Shown here piece by piece: positions 10,507 through 22,639 of a stretch of 64,000 nt of DNA. The stretch spans positions 7,715,574-7,779,573 of the forward strand of contig OZ020267.1 of assembly GCA_963971225.1 (NCBI GenBank), given 5' to 3'. The position numbers and the translations under genes are program-made. A model generated the notes under the pieces. It saw only the letters and a list, made by a program, of their open reading frames with translations. It ran no database searches and was not told where the DNA came from. Within the stretch, counting starts at the first letter, position 1. Every line of letters begins with the position of its first letter. Source of the stretch: Melieria omissa. Lineage: Eukaryota; Arthropoda; Insecta; Diptera; Ulidiidae.

Positions 10507-12949
10507 TTATATCTTATATCTTATGTGTTATATCCTATATCTTATATCTTATAAATTACATCTTTCTTATATCATTTTTAAGTTTTATGGCAACACCAAT
10601 ACAAATTTTTCTATCATCATAATTTCACCAAATGTGACCTTTTAGGACAGGGATTACTGAAACTCAATCCAGCCATCACTTATCCATCAATCTCAGCCAT
10701 TTTTCATATAGCCCACATATTAGAATAACCGAAATTAGGAAAAACTAAATATTATCTTTTCAAGCCATACATACAAAATATCTAACAAACAAAAAATAAC
10801 AAATTTCCCTTAAAGCATAATTTTCGTTTAGTAAAACCATCTCCGAAGGCTCTCACTCGATTTATTTAATTTATTCACACACACCCACAAAAACGTAGCA
10901 GTGCTGAAACAAAACCAAAAAATCTTGTAAAGAAAGGAGAAGACTGCCTCGACAAAACATCCTCTTTTCACTACTCAAACTGGCTTTGATGTATGATACC
11001 GACAACTGACGCTGCTCGCCTGCAGCTCGCCAAGGACTCGGCGGTACGCGAGCGCGTGTTCACGCTAAACGAACACAACAGAGCTCCACTTCATAATCGA
11101 CTTGAAACAATTTTCAATTAAATGGCATGTCGACAGAGCAAATCTGCAAATCCGCAACAGACGCTATGCAACATTACCGCAGACAGTTCGAGGAATGGCA
11201 GCTGAACAACAGTGAAAGCGCAAAAACTGTGCGTGTGGTAACAAATGCGCTGCAAAGTGTGCTGCAAAGACGGGCGAAAAAGTCGACAAGTGGAGCAGAA
11301 AGAAGCGCCATTATCAGAAACATTTGCTGCAGCAGCGTCAAAGGATAAAAGATGCGGCAGTAGTAAATGTGCGCTGCCAGTGTTTCGGGGAAATGTGGCG
11401 TGTGAGAAGGCGGCCATGGCACTCGAGTTGCTGCTGCTGCGTTGCTAACCTACTGTCGGCACGTGTGAATGAGTGTGTATAAATATATGAAAAAAATAAA
11501 TACGTATATATGTGTGTGTAAGCCAGTGTGCTGGGGCATTTGTGCGCATAAGTGTGCCGCACTCGCACGTGAGTGCAGCTGAAATACGAGCGAACAGACA
11601 CGACATGATTGTGCAATTGTTGAGGAAATATTTTTGTTGAGCCACCCACACACACACACACACACAGCTGTTATTGTAGGGAAACATAAATAGATAAACA
11701 CTTTTGCACTTTTATGCAGTCGAACAACAACAAAAATAACAACTCTAACACATTTGGCCTTTAAGCAGCGTTGGTGCTTAAATTTCACATTTCGGTGCGC
11801 GCAGAGCGGCGAGTGCGCGAGTCTCCAGCTTTAAGGACCTTCGTGCACTTTGAAAAGCAGTTTAGTGGCATGCAGCAGCTGCACGACCTGTCTGCGAATA
11901 AGCAAACCCAGCCCAGACACACACACACACATACAGCATCGATTGCATTCTAGCAGCGCGCCAGCAGCTTCAGCCAAATAAATATATGGCTCAGGCAGTG
12001 GCAGTCCTAGTTTCCAAAAGCAGTAAGGAGAAACCTACAAAAATGGCAAAAAGTCGGCAAAAACGTCAAGAAGGAAGTGAAAAGTAAAAGACGCTGGGGA
12101 GCGGACATACAAAAGGTTGCCAGTTTGTTAGTGCTGCCTGCCGTCAGTTTGGTCTCGAGCAATGAGATTTTTCGCCTTTCTCGTCTTCTGCTCGCTGCAC
12201 ACGCAAGGACACAGGCATAAAAATCCACGTTTTGGATGAAATTGCAGCGAGCACACGTGCCATTGCCGATGCTGCTGTATAGTACAGGTGTGAGTGAGTG
12301 TGTGTGAGTGTGAGTTAATGTGTGTTGGGGCCTGCAATAGCCTTTTCGCTCACCTAAATAGCATATTTAGTTGCTTCTGTGTGTGTGTGAGCTCCGTGTT
12401 TTCGTGCCGAAAAGTTGCATTTTACAAAAAACTCGAATTTATTTGTGCCTTGAGCCATAAAGCAAATTCCACAAACTGAGCTTTATGGCCTCCAATCGGT
12501 TAACTGCCCCACATTTTTTGTTTGCTGCAGTGAAGTTATGTGCCCGCTGAGCATTGAAATTACTACAACACACGTTTTCTGGCGTTATTAAAATTTTTGC
12601 CAAGTAATTTTGGTGTCTACTCCATTACTTATTTTTTAATTTGACGAACTTGAAACTTCATATGGGATGAACAAATATTATGGAATTTATTGCATAAGTT
12701 GTATGAGCTGTTTGAAGACATGGATGAAGCACTGCGAAACAAGAACAACACAGCAACGGCTGTGCTGGCTTGAGAGAATGGCTGGAGAATGAAGCCCCTT
12801 GATTATATATTTTGGTCGTAATTTTAACTTAAGCCGATTCTGTGGAAGAAATCTTACATTAGTAGCTTGGAAAAATTTGAATATTTTTCAAAGACGCAAG
12901 AAGACGCAAAATGTGTTTTTGTGGATTTAAGAGAAGGAATTCCGTTTAG
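10507..12949. other. Intergenic; GC-richer non-coding block, no gene seen
   Basis: A GC-richer block at about 10980-12340 is rich in CAG/CTG and CA/GT strings, including a CA microsatellite at about 11645-11667. It lacks any family-like frame. It might hold regulatory sequence or an untranslated exon, but nothing shows this directly. Confidence 0.45.
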
Positions 12950-13273
12950 AAGGATTTACGCCAGTTCACACCATTCTGCTTTCATTCCCTTTCTAAATCT
13001 GATTATTTTTAATTTTCATAGATACAAAAAAATAATGTTTGAAAATTCGTAAAAAAGGTATTTACAACATTCCAGTTTAATTCCCTTTCTAAATCTTGTC
13101 ATTTTTATTTCATTGATAAAAAAAAATTTTTTCTTTTTAAATATTTACGTGGGCAGTCCGAAAAGTACTTAGCCCCACCGCCCGATGGTGCCACTATCGT
13201 AAGAGAAATTTACTATCGTGTAGTACATCCTCGTAGACGGCTACTGTCAAATTTCAGCCATATTGGATTTGTA

Positions 13274-14197
13274 CAGGGTTTTCCAACAAGAGGTGTTATT
13301 TTGAATCACCCGGTATTTCGGTAGCTGTCACTTTTGAAGCTTTTATTCTTTGACATTTGATAAGTAGAAACTACGCCATTAGTAAAAATGGAACGATACA
13401 CGCTTCAACAAAGCATTGAAATTATTAAAATTCACTACCTTGAAATGCATGAAAATGATCCGCAATTCCATCGAAAAACCATCTTGACTGATGAAGCCCA
13501 TTTTCACCTCGGTGGCTACGTCAACAAGCAAAATTGTCGCATCTGGGGCTCGGAAAACCCAAAAGTTGTTGTTGAAAAGCCTCTCCATCCTTAACGTGTG
13601 ACTGTTTGGTGCGGTTTATGGTCCGGCGGGGTCATTGGACCTTACTTTTTCGAAAATGAGGTTGGATTAACAGTTACGGTGAATGGATTGCGCTATCGAG
13701 AGATGATTAATGATTTTTTATGGTCGGAGTATTGATCTGGACAACGTTTACTTTCAACAACACGGCGCTACGTGCCACACAAGCAACGAAACCATTGCTC
13801 TTTTACGGGAAAAGTTTCCGGACCGTGTTATCTCTGGAAGAGGTGATCACAATTGGCCACCGAGATCTTGTGATTTAACACCTTGCGACTTCTTCCTTTG
13901 GGGCCACGTGAAAGATAAGGTGTACGCCAGCAGCCCAGCATCGATTCAAGACCTCAAAGATAGAATTCGTGAGGCTATCGTGGACATAGGACAGCCACTT
14001 TGCGATTTGGTTATGGAAAATTTCATGAAAAGGATATGGTCCTGTAAGCGTGGTCGTGGTGGCCATTTGCTGATGTTGTTTTGCATTATTAACGGCATAC
14101 CTTCCTCTTTATTATGAAATAAACATCCGATCATTTATCTCCAAAAATTGCATTTTTCTTTGAATACCAAAATAACACCTCTTGTTGGAAAACCCTG
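13274..14197 (+). mobile_element. DD41D (rosa-type) Tc1/mariner element nested in mariner
   Basis: Terminal inverted repeats start CAGGGTTTTCCAACAAGAGG and extend through TGTTATTTTGA at the left; the right end is the inverse. TA lies on both sides (13272-13273, 14198-14199). It sits within the 5' part of the outer mariner, so it inserted later. At 924 bp it is shorter than a full-length element of about 1.3 kb would be. It carries the transposase pseudogene described separately. Confidence 0.88.
13388..14117 (+). pseudogene. DD41D transposase, deleted and mutated
   Basis: The start MERYTLQQSIEIIKIHY is followed, after an internal deletion of the DNA-binding and linker region, by FHRKTILTDEAHFHLGGYV (first catalytic Asp). 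A stop follows after EKPLHP at 13592, then a frameshift after REMINDFLW near 13720. The next part is FQQHGATCHT, then WPPRSCDLTPCDFFLWG. Exactly 41 residues separate the second catalytic position from the final Asp, as in rosa-type DD41D enzymes. The second catalytic residue is His (CAC at 13761-13763) where the family has Asp. With the deletion, stop, frameshift and this substitution, the copy is non-autonomous. It has little relation to the outer element's D34D enzyme. Confidence 0.85.
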
Positions 14198-14865
14198 TAG
14201 TTTTGTTTTGACCGCCTGTGGAAACGAACGTGTCCGCGGATTTCAGAAAAATGGAAAAAGAGCAATATCGGTCGGTGATTCGCATTAGGTCGCATTAGGC
14301 TACGAACAGCTGCCGCATCCACCGTATTCTCCAGATTTGGCCCCGTGTGACTTCTTTTTGTTTCCAAACTTGGAAAAGTCACTCGGCGGGCAGAAATTTG
14401 AGTCGAATGAGGAGGTTATCGTTGCCACGGAGGCCTCCAGAAAACGTATTTTTCAGACGGGTTAAAGAAGTTGGAGCATTGCTGGGTCAAGTGTATCGAG
14501 TTGAAAGGAGACTACGTTGAGAAATAAATCGCCACTTTTCAAAATGTTCGTTTTTCTTTTGTAGGCTAAGTACTTATCGGACCACCTACGTACACCATTC
14601 TACTTTAATTTCCTTTCTAAATTTGGTAATTTTTCATTTTCATTGACAAAAAAGATATTTTCGAAAATTCATCCAAAAAATTTGTACACTAAACAAAGGA
14701 AAAAAAAACCATTAGAAGTTCCGCTCCTATCAACTTGTGGCCTATCGACAATCAGACTTTGACAAACTATATCTCCTAACCAGGGCAATTTTTCCATAAA
14801 ATACTTCGGATACAGCTTAATTAAATTATTACCTTTAAAATTATACTATTTTCGTCAAAATCTGC

Positions 14866-15133
14866 AACTGTTTTTTGTTCTTATTTTGCCCACTCTTGAA
14901 GCACTGTGCGGCGGTTGGTAGTTTTCTTTCACATTTGGAGGTTTTGCCATTATTTGAGCGCACTTGTGCATTGCTTATAATTCTCATCTCCTTTCTCATC
15001 TCTCATCACTCTTCGCATCTGTGGACAGCGATAGAAGTAGGTGAGCATTTCACCAGTCCGAGCTGGGACTCGAACCTAGGGTTTCGGTATGAGAAGTTAG
15101 CACGCTACCTACTGGCATATTGAAGCCGGCAGC
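14866..15133 (-). mobile_element. tRNA-derived SINE-like element, copy 1
   Basis: On the minus strand the head near 15130 reads into TAGGTAGCGTGCTAACTTCT and then GGTTCGAGTCCC, a good RNA polymerase III B box. A tRNA-unrelated body follows, with CAGCGATAGAAGTAGGTGAG on the plus strand and CTCATC-rich sequence. Copy 2 at 42665-42893 shares both the tRNA-like head and this body, so it is a dispersed family rather than a tRNA gene. The tRNA part carries an extended anticodon arm and is unlikely to fold as a functional tRNA. Confidence 0.7.
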
Positions 15134-17092
15134 CGGTGAGTAACTGAAAAAACAGTTTTTTTATACGTGAAACTTTGGTTTGATGAAATTTCCCGCAGCG
15201 TTTTAATTGAAAAAAGAAAATTCAGTAGGCAGAGATATCTGGCAGAACTCTCTTCAAATCCGACCTTCAGGCACGCATTGCTCCTTTCATGCAACACGAA
15301 TCACAACAGCAACGTAATACAACACGAAAGCCGCAAATATTTCCATGAACCCACGCGCACCCAAAATCAAGGTGACAATGCCGTCGAGCGCACAATTTGT
15401 CTCGCTGGCCGTCAGCTCATTCATCTTGGTTTATAAACAAATTGAAAAGTAGTGGCGGCAGCGAGATACTGAATCGCAATAGATGCGCAGCAAACGGCTT
15501 AGGAGCTGTGGCGCTGAAGGGGTTGAAACAAAGTCAACAGTTCGCCGGGTGAAGGAACTCACAGCATAGCGCACACTTGTCACAAGTGCGCCGAAATGTC
15601 TGACGGCGTTAATTCAAAGTGTGCGCCAAAGTGGCAGTGGGCACAGCACCAACACAGACAACGCACTTCAAGTGAGCAAGTCGCACTCGGCGCGTGACAG
15701 CACTGGGCCGCAATGGATGTTGACGGTGATGATGTGCGCCAAGGAGTGTGTGGGCATCACAAGTGCGAGTATTTTTGTGTGTGTTTGTGTGTGTGTGCAT
15801 CGTGTCGCTTTGTCCACTTGTGTTGCGTCAAGTGTTTGCCGAAATCCTCGAGCAGTTTGTTGTGTTTAGTTTCGTTTTATTGTGTTTTGTGGCATTCACA
15901 TTGTTTTGTGTTGGTTGCGTGTTGTGCGCATTTTTTTCGTTTTGTTTGTGTGTTGTTTCTTGGGCCTCTGCTTTTTGTGTCTTTCGGTTTTGCGTATTTT
16001 GTTGTTATTAATATTGTTGTTGTTGTTGGTATTTTGCGTTCGTATTTACTCTTCATTGACTTTGCCTTTCGGTGGGCATATTCGAGTTGTTGAGTATGAC
16101 AAATTACGGTCAACGTCTGACAGCTGGCACCAGTGAAAAGGAACAGCTTTCGAGGGTCCTTGCAGGTTGCCAGTCGGATGCGTCGTCGTTGCTATTATTT
16201 ATAGTGGCCGCAGGACAAAAGGCTTCATATATAGAATTCGTGTGTTTGTGTTGTTTCTTCAATTTTTTTTTGCAGCCATGTTGCGCACTTTTTCATGCCC
16301 TTTTATGTTGTTATTGTTGTTTTGGCATTTTCTCTTTTACAGCGCCAAATGGTTTTAATGTATTTCTGCTGTAGTTGTAATGGCCAAAGTGTTTGTGTTT
16401 GTGTTGGTGCGGGGCGCCATTCAATTGCGTTTTGTTGTTTGTGTACACGAGTGTGGTTGGTGCACGTGTGCGGGTCGCCTGACATGCGCGTGTCGCTGTG
16501 TGCGTTTTGATTTTATTTATTGCCTCTTTCAGTTAACCTTTTTTCGGACCAAGCCCAGCCTGAGCTTGATTTGGTTGGGCCGCAGCGAGATCCAATGTAG
16601 CTCATTAATTTATTAGTAAACCAAATGAGCGCATCCCTCGTCCCACTCTCTCTTGCTCTCTCACTCTCTCATTCGTTCTTTGAGTGCCATGCCCGGTGCG
16701 GCCACTTACACTGCTGCTGCTGTTGCTTTGCTTTTCTTTGTTGTCTTTGTTTCTGTAGGGTCCTTTCACTGACAGCTGGTTGTGCCTTGCCTCGGCCCCT
16801 TGGCGCCCCTCGTACGCGCTTCAGCGCTGCTATGCATTTGACAACTATTGTTGCGCGTTGGGCGCGTTTCGCCCGCCGACCTTTGGGCGGACACATGCTG
16901 GCAATTAAGCGCATATTTCGAAATTATGTTCTTATGCGAGTTGAGTTATTTATGTGTGTCCTGCACCTCGCCTGTCACTGTGGGATCTGCTGTAAATGTC
17001 GCTTGTGTGTTAATTTCCCTGACTAATGATTTACGAGCTGTCGGCTTCCGTTGTTCAAGTCCGCTTCGTTAGTGATTTTATCGATTCGAATG
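15134..17092. other. Intergenic; GT-rich and GAGA-containing, no gene seen
   Basis: Rich in TGTTG and GTGT strings, with no family-like frame. A run of CTCTC motifs at 16645-16676 would bind GAGA-type factors on the minus strand. Moderately GC-rich blocks lie near 15540-15740 and 16780-16900. Confidence 0.5.
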
Positions 17093-17520
17093 TGGTTGTT
17101 TTTGTGTGACTTGAACAGTTGAAAGTGAGATTAGAACAATGATAATCTGTTAAAATTTTTTAATACTAGCAATGAAGAAAGTAAAGCAGAAAGGAAAGTT
17201 ACAAATTTGGGTTGAAATGTATAAAGAAAAACTGTGTCTCCAATGTTTGAGTTTCATTCATTTCCAACGAGTGGCAAATTGTTGCTGTTTTTGCGTGACT
17301 TGAACAGTTGAAATGAGATTAGAACAATGATAGTCTGTTACAAATTTTTAATACTTCCAGTGAAAGTAAAGAAAGGAAAGTAGTCAGAAAGGTTACAAAT
17401 TTGGGTTGAATTCTGTACATTTAAACCCAAATTCGTAAAAAAAACTGTGTCTCAAATGTTTGGCACAACTAAAGCAGTGAAGTGCTGCGCTCATTGTTTG
17501 AGTTTCATTTCAAACGTGGA
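17093..17520. repeat. Two-copy tandem duplication, ~190 bp
   Basis: TGACTTGAACAGTTGAAA occurs at 17107 and about 17297. Each is followed by GAGATTAGAACAATGATA, TACAAATTTGGGTTGAA, AAAACTGTGTCTC and GTTTGAGTTTCATT in the same order. The second copy has small insertions. No coding features. Confidence 0.8.
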
Positions 17521-18039
17521 ACTCGTTTCATGTTGTTGCCTTCTTCAAACAGTTTCCATCGATTCCGACACATCACATCAGTTGCTCCAGTGTCCTAGTT
17601 GCCATCATGTTCATACGCACCAATACTTCCTCACTCAAATGGCACCAATGTTGGTGTGTTGCTCTGCAGGATGCCCCGATTTCATTTCCGTGTCGACGCC
17701 GCAATTGCAGCAGCGGTCACTGTGGCGCTTATTGGGTCTTTCAGTAAACAGTTTAGTTGTGAGTAGACAAGTGAGTTGTTTCTTAAAAAACGAGAAGTAA
17801 ATTGTTGTATTGTTGTTGCTTACTTTTTATTCAGATTGTTTTTATTTGGCACAATAACAGAGACAAGATTATCCTTTTTGTTTGGTGTAAACTGAATTCA
17901 TTTTCCCCTTAAATGATCTCAATTAATTCTTAAAACCGCGATAACAGGATAAGAAGTGCGAAGAATTAATTAGTAAAACGTTGAAAGGAAACATTGAAGG
18001 ACGAAAGAAGTGATGTAAGTATGGAGTGAAGAATAGATT
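17521..18039. other. Intergenic, no gene seen
   Basis: A short open frame at 17447-17800 has no recognisable domain. The sequence becomes purine-rich towards 18040. Confidence 0.5.
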
Positions 18040-19720
18040 AAGGGATTGAAGGAGGCAAATAGGATGTAAGGAATGGAAAAGGAAAACTACGGATACTAAA
18101 AGAAGGGAAGGTAAAGAAAAAGGATAGGAATGGAAGGTAAAGGAAAGGATAGGAAAGGAAAAAAAAGAAAACAAACGAAAACAAAAGACAAGAACCGAAA
18201 AGAAAAGGAAAGAAAAGAAAAGGAAAGGAAATAAAAGAAAAGAAAAGTAAAGAAAAGAAAAGAAAAGAAAAGAAAAGAAAAGAAAAGAAAAGAAAAGAAA
18301 AGAAAAGAAAAGAAAAGAAAAGAAAAGAAAAGAAAAGAAAAAAAGTAAAAGAAACGAAAAGAAAAAAAATATAAGAAACGAAACAAAAAGAAAAGAAAGG
18401 GAAATGACAGGAAAGGATAGGAAAGAAAAGGAAAGGAAAGCAAAGAAAGGGAAAATAAAGAAAGAAAAACAGAAAGAAAGAAAAAATAAAGGGAGAGAGG
18501 AAAGGGGACGAGAGGACAGGCAGCATTGATTGACGAAAGTAGTAATGGAACTAAGGTAGGAAGAAAAGATTAGTGAATTGAAGGACGAAAGGATTGATGG
18601 AACTTTGGTAGGAAGAAAAGATTGGGAGATTAAAGGTGGCAAATATCATTGAATGGAAAAGGAAAAGTACGAATACGAAAAGAAGGGAAGATAAAGAAAG
18701 GATACGAAAGGTAACCAAAGGAAAGGAAAGAAAAGAAAAAATAAAAAACATAAAATAAAATAAAACAAAATAAAATAAAATAAAATAAATATAAAATAAA
18801 AAAAAAATAAAATAAAATAAAATAAAATAAAATAAAATGAAATAAAATAAAATAAATAAAAAATTAATATAAAATAAAAAAAAATACAATAAAATGAAAT
18901 AAAATAAAAGGAAATAAAATAAAATAAAATAAAATAAAATGAAATAAAACAAAACAAAACCAAAAAAAAAAGAAAATAAAATAAATAAAAAAATAAAATA
19001 AAATAAAATAAAATGAAATAAAAAAAAAAAATGAAATAAAAAAAAAATAAAACAAAACAAAAAAAAAGAAATAAAATGAAATAACTAAAAAAATAAAATA
19101 AAATAAAACAAAACAAAACAAAAAAAAAAAGAAAATAAAATAAATAAAAAAATAAAATAAAATAAAATAAAATGAAATAAAAAAAAAATTAAACAAAACA
19201 AAAAAAAATAAATAAAATGAAATAACTAAAAAAATAAAAAAAAAATAAAAAATTATAAAATAAAAATATAAAATAAAATAAAATAATAAAAAAAATTATA
19301 TAAAATAAAAATAAAAATATAAAATAAAATAAAATAAAATCAAAAACAAAAAAAAAATTAAATTAAATTAAATATATAAAATAAAATATAAAAGAAATAA
19401 AATAAAATAAAAGAAGAGAAAACAAAAGGAAAGAAAGTGAAAGGAGAGGATAGGATAGGATTGGAGGGCGAAAGGAGGGATGGAACTATGGTAGGAAGAA
19501 AAGATTAGGGGACTAAAGGAAGCAAAAACGATAAGAATTGAAAAGGAAAGAAAAGGCAAAGAAGAAAAGGAAAAAGGGAAAGAAAAGAAGGAAGGGAATG
19601 TAAGCATTGAAGTACAAAAGGAGTGACTGACGTATGGTAGGAAGGAAACATTAGAAGATTGAAGTAAGAAAATATGATATAAATGAAAAAGAAAAGGAAC
19701 TGAACGAACATAAGAATAGT
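18040..19720. repeat. Purine-rich then A-rich low-complexity tract
   Basis: At 18040-18500 there are AAAAG/GGAAA pentamer repeats, with a clean AAAAG run at about 18240-18340. At 18730-19440 there are AAAAT pentamers and variants. Purine-rich sequence resumes to about 19720. Short motifs such as GTAGGAAGAAAAGATTAG recur near 18558, 18610 and 19491, so a longer unit was duplicated inside the tract. The poly-Phe/Leu/Ser frames on the minus strand are artefacts. Confidence 0.9.
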
Positions 19721-22221
19721 GAAAGAAAGTTCAATAGCGCGAAATTTCCCAGATAAATCTGTCACAAAAATTTCAGTCTACAAATCACCACCAATGAACA
19801 ATTTGAAGGCCATAAATTGTTGTGTTGTTGCAAATAAACGTATAAAAGTATAAATAAATGAAACATTTATAGCCAAACGTATCATTTCCCATGTTTATCT
19901 TTAAAGTTTAAAGTCTCACTCACTTTTTATAAATTCCACAAAATTCTAACGAGATTAGTTTCATTTCTGTTGGATGCTAAAAATGACAAAATATGTGGCA
20001 ACTCTGAACCCAAACAAGCTGCTGCGCATTAAAATGTTGGGATTTTGTGTTTGTTTTTTTTTTCCAACTTAAATTGCCATTAGGTTTTATATGGCAAAAG
20101 CCCTCAGTCGCAATTGGCTGACTGAATTGGTACGGCAAACTATCGTTTGCGACATTTCAGTCAGCGAGTCCAATTTCTGCTACGCCATAAAAACAAAAAC
20201 AAATCCCTACATGCCAGTTTAAGTGCAATTTCGAGCCCATTTGGTGTCCTGCAGCTAAGCTGGCAGCAACCATTTGACGCGTTTGTAAAGTCATTGACAT
20301 TGGGACAAAGTTAAAAAGTGCTTGCAGTGTGAACAAGCAAAAACAACAACGATAAGAAGAAATCTGTACCGCTCCGGCAGCTCCCCGAGCAGCTGTTCGG
20401 ACGGCGCGTGAGCGCGCATACTTAGAGGCAGAGCCATGCCACATTCGTAATGTCTTGAACAGTCGTTGACATTCAAATATGCGACCCAAACGCCCTCAGA
20501 CACAGCGGCGGCTGGCTGTGCACGCCGCACGCACGCAGCATTTAGCAATCAAAACTGGCAAATTGAATTACGTGCATGACACACACATGCAAGCGTGCGG
20601 CTCGTAGGCAGCTGCCAGCAATGGCGACATTAGTAACAAAAACAACAAGAACGCTGCCAGGGGTGAGCGAGCGAGCGAGCTTCTTGAACTGAACAAAACG
20701 CATTCCGAAACAAAAATCAGACGACAAAAGGAGTTGACATATGCGCGCCGTTTCCACTTAGCAATGCCAACAATTTCAAATTTAACGCAAATATTGTCGC
20801 ACTCGAAACAATAAAGACATCTTTAAATTTGGCTAAGAGGCTGCGACGAAGTTGACGTTGACGTTGACGGCAACGACAACGAAATGGCAGCAGCAGAAAG
20901 ATCAACAAAAACAGCAACCTGAGTGGCGGCGCAGTGTTGGCCGAAGCCAACAAAAGTTACCAGAAGGCAAAGGAATACCAAACCATAAGAACAACAAACA
21001 AAAAGCCACAACAAAATTGTCGCTAGTGATACGCAAAAAAGTGCGACCCAAACGCGCAAGCAGTGGCAGCCATAAAGCGGCGTGCAAAAGGGAAATGAAA
21101 AGCGCTCGGCAGCGCAGCGGAACAAGCGACAGGCATATCGCATACATTATCCCTGACAAAGCCGCCCCTTGCATACATTTCGCACACGTGATGCCATTAC
21201 GGTCGGCTTGGGCTGCGGGCCAACGCTGCTAGGTGTATGTGCTACTCTGTGTGTGTGTGTGTGTGTGTTTGTGTGTTTGTGAAGTATAGCGACCGCTTCT
21301 AGCGCTCAACACTCTTCGCACTCTTCGTCCATAAATTGAAACGAGCACAGCGCCGCTGCTGGCGGTGGCTCTCGGGGATAATCGCTGCGGTCGTCGGGCT
21401 GCAGTGCCGGCGTGCGCGCACTCAAGCGCAAGTAAACAATCGCTTCCTGTCGCAGACAAGGCGCTTGTTTCAGCGCCTGTACGAGTGTGTGTGTTTGAGT
21501 GCGCGCCAAAAATCGAAATGAAAATCAGTGAAATGCGCAAAGCAATGTATCGATTTTGGCATCAAAAATTGCCGCTCCATTGCTTGTCGTCGGCCGTGGT
21601 GCTGTGGCTGTGTGTGTGTTTTCATATCTGTGTTTGTGTTTGTTTGAGTGCTTGTGTGTGGCTGCCTGTCGTTGAGTTGACTGACTGCCGTTCGGCATCT
21701 GCGGCTGACTTCATTTCGTTCGCATCGTTGACCCCATTGCGCGGTCTGTCAGTGTTGCCATGCCGCACTCTATTTAAGTAAAATTGTCTCAAATTATTTA
21801 TGAATTTTTACAGTTGATTTACATTTTAATTAAAAAGCCTCAATGCGCGTTGTGGCAAGCCGCTGGAAACAAGTCAATTCGTTTATGAATTGTGGCAACA
21901 TATGAATACAATTTTAAGGGGTTTTCATTGACACCAAAATAAATCCACCAATAAATAGAGTTTTTTATTAGAAGATTTAAGGAATGAAGTTATTTTAAGA
22001 CATATTTTTGCATTTAATTACAAATTATCAAAGCAGTGTTGAAATGCACACAAGACAGAAGGTAGAAGTTTTGATTGGACTTGGTAAGTATGTAGCAGCA
22101 TACAAATGAGCGTGAGAGATATTACAAATTTTGACAACTAGCTAATTGGACAAATACGATCTATTACTATGGTAACTACGTATGCATGGAGCCAAAACTT
22201 TGATACCACAAAATGTATTTA
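19721..22221. other. Intergenic; GC-richer block, no gene seen
   Basis: A GC-richer block at about 20150-21780 contains a GT microsatellite (21248-21268) and many CAACAA/CAGCAG strings. Frames there on both strands lack domains and look like non-coding insect sequence. Regulatory function is possible but unsupported. Confidence 0.45.
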
Positions 22222-22537
22222 CAGTGCACTCGCGAAAACGTGAACACTCGATTACGTGAACGCTCGATTATGTGAACACTTTTTTTCCTATTGAATACTC
22301 TAAAACGTGAACACCATGTTGTGTATCTTTATCGCAAACATTTCATCGCCCACAACCTGAAATGTGTATATACTCGTTCCTTTTAACGTTTTTGTTATAA
22401 AACTTAATTCAATTATCTTTTTTATAAGTAGTTTCATACAAAAAAAAACGTATTTTTCAACAATCATAAACTTGAACAATGTCGTAAACGTGAGCAGCCT
22501 TAATTTTTTATAAGTTCACGTTTTCGCGAGTGCACTG
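22222..22537. mobile_element. 316-bp MITE with TA target site (pogo/Tc1-like ends)
   Basis: Perfect 24-bp terminal inverted repeats start CAGTGCACTCGCGAAAACGT and end GAAC, flanked by TA at 22220-22221 and 22538-22539. There is no coding capacity. The left end carries two further internal repeats of CTCGATTA(C/T)GTGAACAC. CAGT ends with a TA target fit the pogo branch of Tc1/mariner. The transposase source is not in this window. Confidence 0.85.
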
Positions 22538-22639
22538 TATTTATTTTATTCGATTATCTTTCTTCCGCCGGTTGGGTTCGCAAGCCCCATTCGCTAATAA
22601 AAGCACTTTAAAGTGCCCACAAATTTATCACTCAGAATT

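Larger units (their letters stand above)
13148..14590 (+). mobile_element. Mariner element, internally deleted and itself interrupted
   Basis: Imperfect terminal inverted repeats of about 27 bp: CGTGGGCAGTCCGAAAAGTA at the left, and at the right the inverse of CGTAGGTGGTCCGATAAGTA. Both are followed inward by CTTAGCC, and TA lies on both sides (13146-13147 and 14591-14592). After removing the nested element (13274-14197), what remains is a start MEKEQYRSVIR at about 14251. It is joined after a large deletion to a C-terminal mariner region: LPHPPYSPDLAPCDFFLF near 14310, then SLGGQKFESNEEV and KCIELKGDYVEK with a stop near 14526. The catalytic core is gone. The terminal sequence fits the irritans-like mariners, by recognition only. 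Confidence 0.85.
12950..14692. repeat. Degenerate ~85-105 bp tandem repeat split by a transposon
   Basis: Three related units contain CCCTTTCTAAAT or TCCTTTCTAAAT, at about 12990, 13090 and 14618. They share a TATTTAC lead and an AAAATTC tail. The mariner at 13148-14590 interrupts the third unit exactly at its TA. Joining the flanks across it restores a unit that matches its neighbours, which fixes the insertion boundaries. Confidence 0.75.

Noticed and set aside
10004..10645. 213-codon Ile/Leu/Tyr/Phe frame resembling a membrane protein
   Set aside because: A translation of the 7-bp AT array; the apparent hydrophobicity is a composition effect.
16625..17026. 133-codon Cys-rich frame as a small secreted protein
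   Set aside because: Cys codons come from TGCTGCTGTTGC strings; no signal peptide, cysteine spacing or homology is recognisable.
18038..19200. Several Phe/Leu/Ser-rich minus-strand frames
   Set aside because: Arise from AAAAG and AAAAT low-complexity sequence.
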